A stretch of 64,000 nucleotides of DNA from Druceiella hillmani (GCA_039881145.1 JAYKKI010000126.1:3014001-3078000); one strand, 5' to 3'; positions 1 through 12,421 are shown, counted from the stretch's first letter. Notes: generated by a model not told the origin, from the sequence alone. Made by a program: numbers and translations.

Positions 1-1000
1 CAAAGACAATATGAGGGTTGCCATTCGTGTAAACAAGTAAATAACTGCTGATGACGTAATCATCATCTAGACTCACCTACCCCCCATATCATCCAAAATA
101 AGCAAAGCAAAGACCTCCCCCCCCCCCTCCCCATAGTGCTCACGTAATACTTGAATGGCCCCTAGGCCTTCCCATTTCAATATTTTCAAATATGTCTTGA
201 CCACTTGCACAACATGGGATCAAACATTGTCATGCTGCAAAATCACTTCATTGTGTCTCTCGTTGTATTTGTCTTTTGATGCTCGGCTCTAATGCATGTT
301 GCATTCAATACCGATCGCTTATGATTGTTTCAGTTGATTTTAACAGCTCATAATACAGTATGAGTCCCTCCAAATAGAGAGCATGACCGACCTTGGAACC
401 GCGAATATTTAGTTTGGCCATCGATGTGGAAGTATGGCCAGGAACTTCTCGTGGTTTTCTGTGCTTGGAGTTATCACAATAAACCCATTTTTCATCATCA
501 GTCACAATGCGACGCAGAAATCTTTTCTGTCTTTGCCTATCAAGTAGCTGTTAACAAGCAAACAAACAATCAACATCTCTTGGCTTCAACTCGTACGGTA
601 CTCAATTTCCTTGGTTCTGGATCATTTCATGGCTTTGAAGCACTTTGAAATAGCTTGGTGAATCACTCCCAATCAACGTGGCAATTCTTCTTGATTTTGA
701 CACAAGTATTCATCAAATAATGCCTCCAGTTCTGCATCTTCGAAAACCTTTCTCTCTTCCACCCTCCTCTCTACTGATCTTCAATGTCGAAATCGCCATT
801 CTTGAAGCGCTGAAACCACTCATGACATGTTTTTTTACAAATAGTAGCCTCACCATAAATATTTGAAAGCCTTCAATGAGTCTCAGAAGCATATTTCTTC
901 ATATTGAAACAGAAAATGAAAACTTCCTGCAAATGATGAGAATTTGGCTTGTACACTGACACTTCGAGAAAAACTTTATGATGCAGACACAAATAGATTA
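1..1000 (-). pseudogene. Decayed mariner transposase, cut by the left window edge
   Basis: Reading the minus strand from about 965 towards 1 gives a Tc1/mariner transposase in broken frames. A helix-turn-helix N-terminal part is seen first (HHLQEVFIFCFNMKK, then HEWFQRFKNGDFDIED near 820-860), followed by DAELEALFDEYLCQNQEE near 730. The catalytic-domain start DDEKWVYCDN lies at about 480-505, with YYELLKSTETI near 330 and VVQVVKTYLKILKWE-like residues near 170-210. The presumed start Met is GTG near 963. Stops and frameshifts are frequent, so it cannot be active. A run of C at about 118-133 lies in the C-terminal third. The element would be about 1.3 kb when complete, and its 3' end lies beyond the window. 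Mariner enzymes cut and paste at TA sites; this copy is a relic. Confidence 0.9.
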
Positions 1001-1581
1001 ATATATTAGGTTATATTGACGGATATCCAAGTTTGTAGGAGGTCTATGATCTATTTGTTTCGACCAGGACTTACCGCTTAAGCCATCTATAGGAAAATGG
1101 CAGAAGCAAAGTTGCAAACCTATTATAATGAAATTAAAAGGAAAATTATGACACCTAAGTAGGCTCTATTTGTTTAACAACAATAGTTGACCAACTTATG
1201 ACATGTAGCAGTAGGATGTTTAAAAAGTTCATAGAAACTCCATACAAATGACTGAAAGCAATAACCTTATATTTGAAAAGTATATTTATTGTGTCTGTAA
1301 AAGATATACTAGACAATATAGTTGCACGGTAAGAAATAATAATATATTATAAATAAACTAAATAGAAATACTAAATGTGCTTAAATATTTATATGCATCT
1401 AAGTGCGGACCCGAGTTATCGAGTTCTACACGTATTTGAGAAGTTTATTTAATCTTATTTCAGTTGTAAAAATCTGTTTAAAAATGTTATGGATAACTAA
1501 CGTTATTAGCTTAACTACCATAATAATTTTAACACAATCTTCTAAATATATAAAATAAAAGCAATATAAAAGGAAACTGAC
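1001..1581. other. AT-rich non-coding stretch downstream of zinc-finger exon 4
   Basis: I see no open frame, RNA gene or repeat here that I can name. It should belong to the next intron of the minus-strand zinc-finger gene, because exon 4 ends in a splice donor at 1582/1581 and no continuing exon is visible before the mariner relic. Confidence 0.5.
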
Positions 1582-1702
1582 CTCTCAGGGCAGATACTGC
1601 ATAGATATGGTTTTTCACCACTGTGCACCAGCTGATGGGCCTTGAGCGAGTGCTTCTGCAAGAACCGCTTTTCGCAAATGTGACAACTATGTGGTTTTAC
1701 AC
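1582..1702 (-). CDS. C2H2 zinc-finger protein, coding exon 4 (finger 3 and start of finger 4)
   Basis: This 121-nt exon is entered through an AG at 1703-1704 and left through a GTCAGT donor at 1581-1576. It encodes finger 3 as VKPHSCHICEKRFLQKHSLK then AHQLVH, a clean C-x2-C-x12-H-x3-H. The standard linker SGEKPY and the first cysteine pair of finger 4 (LCSIC) follow. The first codon is split: G from exon 3 plus GT here gives Gly, so the join reads SHAG-VKPHSC, a normal inter-finger linker. The exon ends with two bases of the next codon. The continuation must lie left of this window or beyond the mariner relic. C2H2 fingers of this linker type bind DNA in the nucleus; the target cannot be deduced. 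Confidence 0.93.
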
Positions 1703-3004
1703 CTAAAGTTTATGACTCAAATTGTATTCTCGTGAAATTTAGCATATTTAGAGGATAAATATGTCATTTATATTTGTTTATACTTGTACTGGCAACACCA
1801 TAGGGCCTTGCTCAAAGATAAAATTTATTTTACATCAATCTCAGTAAACAAATGGAGAACTGTCACAATCTGTAATTATGAAATAAACTGATATGGTAAC
1901 AGAATAATAGGCACTTTAATAAGGCTGTCATTTTTATTAATTAGTTCTTCTTTATTAGTTCTTCTTATTAGACAACAAAGCTATTATTAGAGTTTTTGAG
2001 CGTCATGTTCTATCAGTTACAAGTTAGATAAGATTTATCTTTAAAATTGGTTTACTCGTATGTGACAATAATGTATATAACTATTTTCAGAAAAAGTAAA
2101 AACATATAAAAGAAAATTTGATTATATAAAAGATATTGTATGTGATTCTGGGGACAAAATGCTTTTCAACAGTTAGTAAATAAAATTGATAGAAATACTA
2201 CAACTCATTTTTTAAATCAGTAATAACAAAAACAAGCAACATCTACAAGAAACATCTCTCAATAAGTGTACAGATGTAAATTTGTTTATTTGCGTGAATG
2301 TTTGCAGTCTTGCGTGAATATTTATACTTCCGCTAAGAAATATAGAAATTATCAACTTATCATGAATTAAGTATGAAAAAAATGAGGATATTGAAACAGA
2401 TGGTTTTAGTTTACATAATATTTTGTGATGACAGACAAACGCAAATTAAAACAGTGAAACCTATAGTTTACTTCCTTTGGATATATTGGGAAACTTAAAA
2501 ATGCCAAAATAAGAAGATTTAAATGTGTGGTCTGATGAAAGTTTCGTTTGGCGAAGTTGAGACAATGTGTGAATCACACCAATAAAAATGTGACACAGCA
2601 TAATTCAGTACTAAATCAATTAACTTTGTATTATGTCACAAACATGATTAGATGACTATGCATCAAGAATAGCAGATTATCCAAGGTACAATAGCAAAGA
2701 ATAACCAGTAGAATCTGAGCTGTCAAACAACGTAACCATAGCCAGGGTGGGTTTACTTCATACAAATATTTCGATTGGAACGCGAATGTCCTATCTCTTT
2801 CGCACACACAATATATATCTATTTATATAACATAATTCTATAGTAAAATACAAAATTTTGTTAACGCTATATAATCAAAGAAAAAAAAGACTATGATACG
2901 AAATTTAAAATCGTTGACTTTATTTGAATTGGTTTGTCAAACCGCAAATTTGTAATTTAACATTATTTTATAGTACAACTTTACATTTGGTTATAATATC
3001 TGTA

Positions 3005-3358
3005 ATATTTGTTGTATTTGTTACATTTGTTCGTAATAAGAGGAAATTATTTTAAAAATCCTTCTTGTATATTGGGTTGTAGCAGTAAACATTTTATGGT
3101 AAGTTGAAACTTATTAATTTGAAAGTAGCATCGAATCAATTATACATTTTCTTGTTAATATTGTTCAAACTCATCATCAAAATTACATTCCCATTTTAAT
3201 AATCAACAACACAGAAGTTGCTAATAAATTAATTTTCTTTTTAGACAAGTGGATTGAAGAAGTTACGGCATGTGGAGAATAGTAGACCTAGCCCCCGGCA
3301 CTCTCAAAAAAAACATCACCATCATACGGCCCGACACCTAATAAAGGCTAAATATTAA
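3005..3358 (+). other. Pair of exon-like open segments, antisense in intron 3 (uncertain)
   Basis: An open segment ending NPSCILGCSSKHFM stops exactly at a strong GTAAGT donor near 3100. A second open segment begins after an AG near 3244 in the same phase (TSGLKKLRHVENSRPSPRHS...) and ends at TAA near 3358. The C-x3-C pair is faintly reminiscent of a THAP or other zinc-binding start, but no family is recognised and no start Met is visible. It could be a decayed gene or transposon, or chance. Confidence 0.2.
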
Positions 3359-3744
3359 TAAAATTATCATTTAGTAAGTTTACTTATGAATTTTTTAAGT
3401 TGGAAGCTTTCTCTTTGCGAATCAATTAATTTTATAGTAATGTAAGTAAGTTACACTAGACGGTTAGCTTAAGATTATATAGATAGCCCACTGATTTCTA
3501 AAGAAAAATACTTTCTATACTGTATGTAATTGTGATGAAGCAATTATTACAAACCAAAAAAGAATCCATTTATAAATTTACAATATTATATATGTACATT
3601 GTTGGTTATATAATTTGTTCTTTTATTTGCAGTAAAATAACCAAAACAGAAAGTGGTACGAAAATTGACCGAAGAGAGATTAAATGTTTTTTTTTCTCTA
3701 AAGTCATTGGAGGGTTTAAGTAATTTAGAGAATATTTGTTAAAA

Positions 3745-3981
3745 GGTAATTACTGAATCAGAACTTGAAGAAGAAATGGCACAGATTTAGTATGGATACA
3801 AAGTTGTTTGTCAATATTTAAGAATAGCTCAGAATTACAAGTTCCTACAAAAGTTGTTCGCTGTACCATTGACAGGTATATTGCATTCGCTTTCAAAATT
3901 TGCCAAATTTGTTAATTTATACCAAATACTGCATGAAGATTGTGAAAATGAGATTTTTAGTAATAATGCTAACATATAATA
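3745..3981 (+). pseudogene. Protein-like frame with one internal stop, family unknown
   Basis: Reading plus from about 3748 gives VITESELEEEMAQI, then TAG, then YGYKVVCQYLRIAQNYKFLQ and KLFAVPLTGILHSLSKFAKF, ending in EDCENEIFSNNANI and TAA. The acidic-plus-helical composition and the run of about 60 codons after the stop look more protein-like than the AT-rich surroundings. I do not recognise the family. It may belong to the same decayed plus-strand unit as the neighbouring exon-like pieces. Confidence 0.25.
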
Positions 3982-4948
3982 TACAACAACTATGAGCATA
4001 TTGATTTAAAAGATAAAAATAAGTTGTTACTGCATCCAAGTGATTTATTCAGAAAATAATTTTCAACAAAATAATTTATATAATACGTAGATAGATTTGT
4101 TTTTTAGAAATTTTTGTAATTGTGTAAACAATGCAGGAATAATTATGACATTCTTATATTCTATTTTTTTGTATTTGATTCTTTATTAAGTGTTGTCGAC
4201 TATTTACATTGGGGATATTAAACTGAATGTGTAAGATAGATTAAGTAGGATATAGAAATTGGCAAATAAATTATAATGAGAACAAAAATCTTTTAAATCA
4301 ACAATTATGCCAGAACCGTAACCTTTTTATTTTTTTTTATTCAGCACATAGTTTCAATTTCTTTGAAATAGTTAAAAAAATAGAAATTATCCCCCTGATT
4401 TAGCATTTTCTTACATTTAGTAGCACAAAACTGAAGTGTAATTGCCACGATAACAGCATTTTTTCTCTTCGTAAAGTATAATTTCCATAGTGAATATATT
4501 TTATTCATTTCATAGATTAATTTTTAAATTCAAAATAGTAGGAAGGGCAATCATTTTGTTTTACTAAGATATAGAATAAAACTGTAAGATATAGAATGTT
4601 GATATTTTTTCACTATAAAGGTTATGAATTACTTATACGAATAATGTAAACGTCGAATTAAATGAATGAATCGATGTTAAAAACTCTTAGAGTTATATAA
4701 TACAGTAAACAGTAAAAGGAGAGTTAACAGTTTATTTAATGAAAATTCGTATTAAAATTGAAAGTATTAGTATATTATTTTAATGATTGAAGCTAGTTAA
4801 ATTCATCTTGATATGTAAAATCGGCAATCGTTTGTAAAATAGAAATGTTCATTCAATGTGTTTGTATGTGGCCACAAGTTTTTTGTTGGCTCTTTTTAGT
4901 TATGTCGCTCGAACTGATTTTTTTCTAATAAAATTTTTTAATTTCAGA

Positions 4949-5149
4949 ATTGTTGTTTCAATTGTAAAATGTAAGAAAAGTACACCTGTCAAAAATACTC
5001 TAATGAAGTTGCAGCGAGTGCTCAGCAAATGGGCACTAGGGGACTGGCCGATAGGGGAATATAGAAACTTAGTACTTGAAAACGCGAAAGTGCTATCTCG
5101 CTTGCACAATTGCTTGAAGTTGACCATCTATTTAGTATATGATCTGTGA
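4949..5149 (+). other. Exon-like open segment after a strong acceptor (uncertain)
   Basis: A T-rich tract ending in tttaatttcag leads into an open frame, VSIVKCKKSTPVKNTLMKLQ then RVLSKWALGDWPIGEY..., ending at TGA 5147-5149. The middle of the segment is richer in GC than its flanks. No family is recognised. The motif 'aacgcgaa-gt-ctatctc' near 5080 also occurs near 2780, so both may be ends of one element. Confidence 0.25.
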
Positions 5150-5606
5150 CTGTAGCAATGGTATTAAATGCTGTAGTCATTTTTTTTTACTTCAGTTGGC
5201 TTGCCAGTAACTTTACAGTGTTTACCTCCGGAAATACCTTTCTAACTAAAAACAATAGGTACCATTTGTTGAATTTGTTTGTAATTTGTTTGGTTTTTAC
5301 GTTACGGTTATGGTTTTTTGTTTAAACTTTTTGGTGGCAAAACAGAATGGATTTCTAAGCTTGAAAGCTTATTGTTTTGTTTCCTTTTAAATGAAATATA
5401 CAAACTTCATTTTTGTCTCTTGAAGTATGAAATTATAAGTACATCTAGTCACGAAAGTTTTCTATCAGAAAGTTATAGATTAGATTACGTCGTTTCAAGC
5501 AGCCGATTTATAGGGTGAAGGCAAGCTAGCACTTCTCCGTTTTCGGCTATATTCCGAATAAAACAATCCTGTGTATTATTCCGAGTGCATCATATACCAC
5601 ATATAC

Positions 5607-6701
5607 TAGTGATGACAGAACTATAACGTAACAGGTATGGATAACATAATATCAATTGGAAAGAATATATTATGTTATTGCGATTTACATATACTATGTT
5701 ATTAAAGAACGTTATGCTCGGCTAACATGTTAAAATATTATGTTACAGTGGTATTGTCAAGCAACGCTCGTACAATGGCTGTCACTCACTGAGTAAAGAG
5801 AGAGCGAGACAGTATGTTATCGCATTGCCCTTCGTTTCATATTTACCGAACATCACCGAATGACACCGAAAGATTAATAATCTGTTATTAGAATGTTAAA
5901 ATTCATACCTGTTATGTGATTCATACCTATTACCGATTGGAATGAACGCATTATATTATTAAGAACATTACGCTTGGTAAAATATTAAAATATTATATTG
6001 CTTTATTGTTAGGCAGCGGCCATCACACGTCGTCTGAATAAAAAGAGCAAGAAATAGCGCGTTCCTTTTCTTAATGCAATTCATTATTTTATATATTTAT
6101 TTGTTTTATGCTTTATTCTTTTGTTTCGTATGGACGGAACTTTACCGAATGACATGGAATTTTTACCGAAAGATAATAAATAATTAATTACTATAAAGTT
6201 CAAATCTATACTTGTTATTTGAATTTTGTTTATGTTATATTCATTCAGTCTTCACTGTTGATCGCTAACTAACTGCAATTTCTATGCATTATTGCTTCAT
6301 CTTGTTCAAATTATGGAACTAGGAAAATACTATGTTCGAAATGTAATTTTTCACTTCCTGACTTTCTTTTAACATAAATTAGTCAAATGTAGATTGAAAC
6401 CGTTCACAAAAAACTTACCTATATTCTATAAAAAAACAAATTAAAATTGAATTAGCGTTTCTCCAGTAGTATTTAATATAGATAGCGATTATAGTACGCA
6501 TGTACTATACATATTTTGTATACACACGCAGAAGGAAAATTAATTTCATGGAACATATCGTTTAAGAATGTATTCAACAAATGTTATTCTCAATAATGTC
6601 CAATAACATGTTATTTTTTAACAGGTACGATACTATGTTATTGAATAATGATGTTATTCATTATAATAGATATGGGGAAATAACAGTTATTTCCATCTCT
6701 A
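5607..6701. mobile_element. hAT-like non-autonomous element, 1.1 kb, with 8-bp target duplication (7/8)
   Basis: The left end starts tagtgatg and the right end finishes catctcta, matching the usual hAT end pattern YAGNGATG. The flanking 8-mers are acatatac (5599-5606) and acacatac (6702-6709), identical at seven of eight positions. Inside are two diverged copies of a roughly 270-300 bp block (about 5635-5900 and 5905-6190), each with 'ttaccgaa..gacac/tggaa' and a GAGAG-type stretch, plus many 'tgttatt' motifs. No transposase frame is visible. Confidence 0.65.
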
Positions 6702-7723
6702 ACACATACAGAATCACTTTGTTACAATAACGATCTGTCCTGTCATTCAGAATAAACAAACTAAAAACAGAGTAAAAATATGTAGTTTTCCATGTTATAA
6801 ATAGACCTATTATATTTTGTCAGTGAATTTAACTTTCTGAATGATTTGTCTTTCTTAAATATTCACTAAAAAAAAATATATCACCTTAAATATACATTAA
6901 GAAAGAGTAAGACCTTTCATTTAATAACCAATAAACTGTGAAATTTCCATTGGTGACAAACTGCATTTGCTCTGATTTTAGTAATTTGACAAATTTTGAT
7001 AAACCGTATTGATAAAAATATTAATGCAAAAGGCAGATGTAGTGATTCACAATGTTGTTTGATTCACAATTTAACACCACTTGCATTAATATATGTGCTC
7101 ACATGGTTTTTTTTTGGTCTTCAGTCATTGAAAATGTACTAGCAAGAAAGTGAAGCAAGACGCATAAAATTGGCAAAAATTGGTAAGAATTTTGATAAAA
7201 GTCTTCTGGTAAAAAAAATTAAAACATTCTTCGTGTATGTAAATTATACACACATTTGTTTGTATATAATTTTTTACATGTGCCTCCCTAGCTCTACCCA
7301 AAAAGCACATCTCTATTTTATAGAATAATTTTATTATGTTTTAGTTTACTTTTTGTAAAAAAAAAGAGAAAGATCATTAAAGTTCGAAACATTTGCGGTA
7401 ATGAAAAAACATCTTCTCTTTATACAAATTTTCGTAACGTGAAGACATTTTTTCCTTTTTTAAATTATAGAATCTATTTTGAATAATTGGCTATATTATT
7501 AAAATTAGGCGAGTTCATATTTTTATTATTATTTACTGATATGTCCAAAGTATTCTATTTTATATTAATAAATGTTGCTAGGTTAACTAAGTTCATTAGA
7601 GTGCATCTTTTAAAGTAATTGGAAATATAATATATTGCGTTTGAATGATCTTCAAATGAAATCATACCTGGGTAATAAAAATCTAACCATACCAATTGAA
7701 GGTCAATGTAAATAAATACACAC

Positions 7724-7846
7724 CAGCGTGTGACATCAAGTGATTACGAAAAGTGTCCAGCCTTTTCACACTCCGTCCACATTCGTCACACATAAATGGC
7801 TTCCTGGAACGCTGAACCTTTTTGTGTGTCTGCAAAGTACGAATTT
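7724..7846 (-). CDS. C2H2 zinc-finger protein, coding exon 3 (finger 2)
   Basis: This 123-nt exon has its acceptor at ATTACATTCAG (ending 7847) and its GTGTGT donor at 7723. It encodes IRTLQTHKKVQRSRKPF followed by a complete finger, CDECGRSVKRLDTFRNHLMSH, with C-x2-C-x12-H-x3-H spacing. A second possible acceptor 17 nt inside, after TTTGCAG, would put the exon out of phase with exon 2, so the outer one is chosen. With it, exon 2's final G plus AA gives Glu and the frame runs through. Exon 3 ends in phase 1, matching exon 4. Confidence 0.92.
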
Positions 7847-7942
7847 CTGAATGTAATCACAATATATTCATAAATGTAGATTATATAATTCAATACCATC
7901 GCTGTTTATCTCAATTGGAATATGATTATAGATATCCTAACG

Positions 7943-7960
7943 TATATATATATATATATA

Positions 7961-8007
<47 letters not shown>

Positions 8008-8012
8008 ATATG

Positions 8013-8064
<52 letters not shown>
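7943..8064. repeat. (TA)n microsatellite with interruptions
   Basis: Almost pure TA dinucleotides, broken by tgtg and ttta units. The open frames that cross it on both strands are trivial Tyr/Ile repeats. Confidence 0.97.
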
Positions 8065-8065
<1 letters not shown>

Positions 8066-8227
8066 GGTGATAATGCGAGTAAATGACTAAAAAATTACTA
8101 ACTCCCATATGTATTGAAATATAAAAAATTTTTTGAAGTATGAACAACCTTTTTAAAGCATAAGCTGTTATTTTTATGTAAACTTTGAAGCATATATTTA
8201 AAATTTTGATAACAATTGGTACCTATT

Positions 8228-8645
8228 CCTTACATTGGAAAATTATCAGTGTAACACCTATACTTAAGGGTGGCATGGGGTCAGATGTAAATAATTTCAG
8301 ACCGATCGCTATCCTCTTCACCGGCCAAATTATTTGACTTTGTTTTACATTTCAACATCAATTCGAGCTATAGAGGTCAAATCTGTGAATGAGCAGCATG
8401 GGTTTCGAGTCAGACGTTCAGTGTTCACGAACCTCGTATGTTTCCTTGACTAAGTTGCTTATCACGTTGCCCTTGGATTTCAGGTAGATGTTGCAAATTT
8501 TAACTACCAGAAAGCTTTCGCTTGTGTAGACTACAATACTTTTATTAAATCACCTCAGCAAGGCCGGGTTCTCTGTCACTTTTACGATTTTTCTCTTTAT
8601 ATCTTACGGATAGAAAGCAATATGTACGAGTGTGTAACTTTATAT
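8228..8645 (+). pseudogene. Jockey-type LINE reverse transcriptase fragment
   Basis: Frames on the plus strand give HWKIISVTPILKGG, VNNFRPIAIL, then HGFRV/RSV pieces near 8400. VDVANFNYQKAFACVDY follows near 8480, and a SYxxGRKQYVRV-like tail (ESNMYECV) lies near 8610-8635. The order and spacing match the N-terminal half of a non-LTR reverse transcriptase: the 'NYRPISLL' box, the 'QHGFR' box, then the D-x3-AFD box. At least three frameshifts are needed, and the catalytic Asp motif appears altered to AC. The YADD region is absent, so this is a dead fragment. Confidence 0.8.
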
Positions 8646-8933
8646 CCGAGACTTACTTTACATGAATAGGAATGAATCAAGATTCGAATCTCTGGCCTAT
8701 ATTTTCACTATTCTGGCAAATGAAACGATTTCGTGGTAAAGACTGTGCATTGTTTGTTATTAAGCATGTTCAAACAAGATGAAACTTTTTACAGTCATCA
8801 ACAATGCAGCAGATGGGGAATGGTTGCAGCGTGACAGCAACAACATTGTTGAGTGGAGCACAGCAAGCAGCATGTTGTTTAAATGAAAAATTATGATAAG
8901 GGAATCAGTTTATTCGCATAGTGGACAAAAAAC

Positions 8934-9110
8934 GAAGAAAAGTATGCACACATGGCCAGTTTAACTAATTTTTTATCCTCTCCTGCTTCTCCTGCATACA
9001 GCAGACGTCTCTTTTCCGAGGCAGGAAATATTTATGAAGAAAAACGTAACAAATTTTTTCCAGAGAGAGCAGGGAGTCTACTTACCTTCATCATAATTTA
9101 TCTCACATAA
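8934..9110 (+). pseudogene. hAT transposase C-terminal dimerisation domain remnant
   Basis: An uninterrupted frame reads EEKYAHMASLTNFLSSPASP, then AYSRRLFSEAGNIYEEKRNK, then FFPERAGSLTFIIIYLT and a stop. This is the conserved hAT C-terminal signature (P-A-S-S-x-x-S-E-R-x-F-S-x-A-G-x-x-x-x-x-R-x-x-L). Upstream codons are interrupted, so only this 3' end of the transposase gene survives. Confidence 0.88.
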
Positions 9111-9459
9111 ATTTTAAGTATTAATATTGTCCATTTGGTACATTCTTTTGTGGTTTAAGTTATGCTATATGCTATTAATTATTTTAATATAATGTTGATC
9201 TTATGGCTGAGATAAGCTCTTTTTTCTATGTAAATGGAATACTTTATTTTATTCTTATTTAAGTTACTTTAACTTTCATGTTATTAAGTCCCTCTGTCAA
9301 TAATAGCCAATGTTGGTGTTTTATCCTTTTTTGACTAATGTATTAATGTTTAAGATTTACGTTTGTACTTAGTTTATTAATCACGTTAAGTACTCTCTAC
9401 GTTAACATTTTATTACAAAGTAATATACAATTAAAAATTATAAAAGTATTTTTTATATG

Positions 9460-9566
9460 TGGGAATAATTCGGCAATTGAACCGAATATTCGGCCGAATA
9501 CGAACATAGAAAAATATGCTAAACATGTTGAATATCAATATTTACCGAGTATTCGACCCATCTCTA
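9460..9566. mobile_element. Probable right end of the same hAT element
   Basis: About 350-450 bp past the transposase stop comes a segment with repeated 'attcggc/cgaata' motifs, ending gacccatctcta at 9566. This reads as a hAT-type terminus (tagagatggg on the other strand). I could not locate a matching left end, so the element is probably truncated. Confidence 0.5.
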
Positions 9567-12157
9567 ATTTAAACTTTCCCTTAAATATGAAGATTCCACG
9601 TTACGAAAATTGCCTACAGATATACGTACGTACAAGTGAAACTGTAGACTTATTAAATAGACCATCTGAGGTAACCTAAACATAATTGTTTGTGTGTGAG
9701 TAATTGTACGATAGTGTAAGGTTAGTGGCTTTCAATAATATTGAAAAAGATGTCGATACCCTTTTTATAGTTGTAAGAGATTCTATTTTTAATTTGTTAA
9801 TATAATAAACCCAAAACAGTTTTTAAATTTGAGCAACAAATATTTAAAAATTAAAAAAGTTAAATCAGATCAAACATAAATTAAAGGTTCACAAACTAAA
9901 GTATTCCATTTACATAGGGATTTTGTTAAATAAAATATTTTGAAAAAAAACTAAACTTATTTTATTAAAATAAGATTAATTTTAAAATTAAAAGCTAAAA
10001 TATTTTAAAATAAAAAATTTAGAAAATTAAAATTAATTAGTATTGTAAATAAATTTGCAATGATTTAAAAAGTTATTTCTTTTAAAGAAAATTTAATTTA
10101 TTGTATCTTGTGTATCAGAGTTTAATAAATATATAGTTTAAATATAAATATTCTAAAAATTTAAGAGTTAATTAATTTATTAGAAATTAATCCTTACTAA
10201 AAATATTTAGTTTGTTAAGAAATCAATTTTTATAATTTGTTATTACATTAAAAATTACTTTATAATTTAATATTTAAAATAAATTATATATTTTATGGGA
10301 TAATTTAAAAAAAAATTATTAATAAATTATTTAATTTAAATTTAGTTATTTGTTTAATACTGTGTTTTAAAGATCATAAAATATTTAGCGTAATGGTTAA
10401 GATATATTATTAAGATTTTTAGGTTTTTAAAAAAAATTCTATATCAAGTTTCGATGAATTGTCTAAACGCATCAACTAAAAACATATATATAACCACAAA
10501 ATATTTAAAAATGATATAACTACTGTATGTACAGAAGATGGACGAGCAGATATGATGAAATTATAAGATTCCTAGTTTGTTATGGAACTCTAATAAGAGC
10601 AAGACCTTAATTCCTATTGGTATAAAAAAGCATTTATCAATATTAAACCCAATTAATTACATCAACAAAATTATTGAAAAGAAAATTTAGCATTATCGTT
10701 ACATAAAAACTCTGTAAATCATGATATTTTAAAGTATATCTTTATTTTACTTGTAATTAGGCAAATCATTCTGTAAAGTGTCATATATCAAAAACAGTAA
10801 CTTCTTTGTGGCTTTCAGACAAAAAAATACAAAAAGTATGGTACCCATTTTTTAAAAATTCCCTGTGAAATGTGTATTTACTTGGATTATCTCGTTGTGT
10901 AGTGTCACAATCGAGAATGGAACAAATTATTATTGTTCTAAACACAATTGCCAAAAACAATGAACATAATTTTGACATAACAATAAGAGTGACTTGCACT
11001 GCGATAAATGGTTCTAAGGCTTTTTATTTTAACTTTTTAAGAATTATATGACATATAAAATTCTTATGATGTGGGTCATCCATATCTCAAAAATTGTTCC
11101 CGGACAACTTAAAATGGTTTAGGAGTTAATTTCTCATTATAAAGTAAGATTTATACAGCAAATCAGCCAAACATTTTTTATCCTGAAATGGAGGAAAAAA
11201 ATCTGTTTTTGGAGTCACTCAGTCATATATACATATTTACAAATACTGAAAAAGTAGCTGGGAAGATACTCTACCTTAGGTCACACTAGCCACTAAGTTA
11301 GTAAATTCTGAAAAGAATAGAAACATGTTGTTTACGGCAATAAACCAGCACAAAAATTGTCGCAAAAAATTAGGAATACCAAATTTTAAAAGGATTTAGA
11401 ACGCTGCAGATTGTTATTTATATATTATTCATGGCTACACATATTTCATTAGTGATCTGATAAGTGCACTTCAGAAAGTATGTTTCACTTAACAGCCTGA
11501 TGGATGAGGTTCAAAGTAGTCAATGGCCAGAAAAAATCATATATTTTTCCAAGATCGAATAGTAATAAGTATATATGATATTATAATGGTATCGATCCTG
11601 AGATAATAGTGAAAAATATGATTAGTGTATATATTACCGAATATAGTTTTAAGTGATTTTCGTGTGTCTGATTTCCGCTTCCATTCGTGTCAAAAGATTT
11701 TCTCGATTCTGTCTTCTTTTTAACTGAAACAATATATTGGGTATCCAACGTGAGTACACAATAGATACATTTTTGTACAATACACTATCTAAATTTTCTA
11801 TTCCACTGTAGGCACTGAATCTCTGACTATATGTGGTTACGAAGGTCCACCAATAAAAAGTAAAAAATATAAGTCTTTTATAACATTTTAGTTAGTCGTA
11901 ATAAAATTTACGAGATACATCATCTCTAGAGTGATGAGTTTTTAAAGCCCTTAATCAGTACAGTAAAGAAATTACAAAGATGATATAAAGTCTGAAAAAA
12001 AAGCACAAAACAAATTGTATGAAAAAGAGGAAAGGCCATAATATAACCTGTTTAATCCTTTATCATTTAATGAACCAAAGTACATAGGTTGATGCGCTGA
12101 TTTGTAATAAACCACCACAATTACATAAAATATTTAAGTAAGCTAAAAATGTGTATA

Positions 12158-12165
<8 letters not shown>
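9567..12165. other. Very AT-rich intronic stretch without recognisable features
   Basis: 9770-10480 is almost pure A/T with patches of 'ttaaaat'. A 72-codon minus frame at 10781-10999 has no start context or recognisable motif, and I do not treat it as a gene. Confidence 0.6.
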
Positions 12166-12203
<38 letters not shown>

Positions 12204-12208
12204 TATAA

Positions 12209-12246
<38 letters not shown>
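12166..12246. repeat. (TA)n microsatellite
   Basis: TA dinucleotides with a few taaata interruptions. Confidence 0.97.
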
Positions 12247-12249
<3 letters not shown>

Positions 12250-12421
12250 ATTTTAGCAGTGTATTTCAAAACTGAGACGCACAGCAATAAGACAGAAAAA
12301 AATAAAGAATCTTTTAATGTTTTACATGTCTATTCTGAAACATTTTCCTTTTGGATTATCGACTATTGAAATTACAAAATTATTATCTGTTTATTAATTT
12401 TAATGTATTCCTGGAAAAATA

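Larger units (their letters stand above)
1703..7723 (-). other. Intron 3 of the zinc-finger gene (about 6.0 kb)
   Basis: The intron is bounded by a GTGTGT donor at 7723 and a TTTAG acceptor at 1703. It is AT-rich, holds a hAT-like MITE at 5607-6701 and some plus-strand exon-like pieces between 3.0 and 5.2 kb, and otherwise shows nothing I can name. Phase at both ends is 1, as needed to join SHAG to VKPHSC. Confidence 0.8.

Noticed and set aside
118..133. C-rich run as a possible telomeric or G-quadruplex element
   Set aside because: It is a single homopolymer-like run inside a decayed mariner, without a repeating unit.
7830..7833. Alternative acceptor (TTTGCAG) for zinc-finger exon 3
   Set aside because: It looks better locally but breaks the reading frame with exon 2; the outer ATTCAG acceptor preserves it.
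7822..8147. Tyr/Ile repeat frames on both strands at TA microsatellites (also 12151, 45675, 57958, 60223, 60302)
   Set aside because: Trivial translations of (TA)n.
10781..10999. 72-codon minus frame
   Set aside because: No motif, poor context, within a very AT-rich intron.
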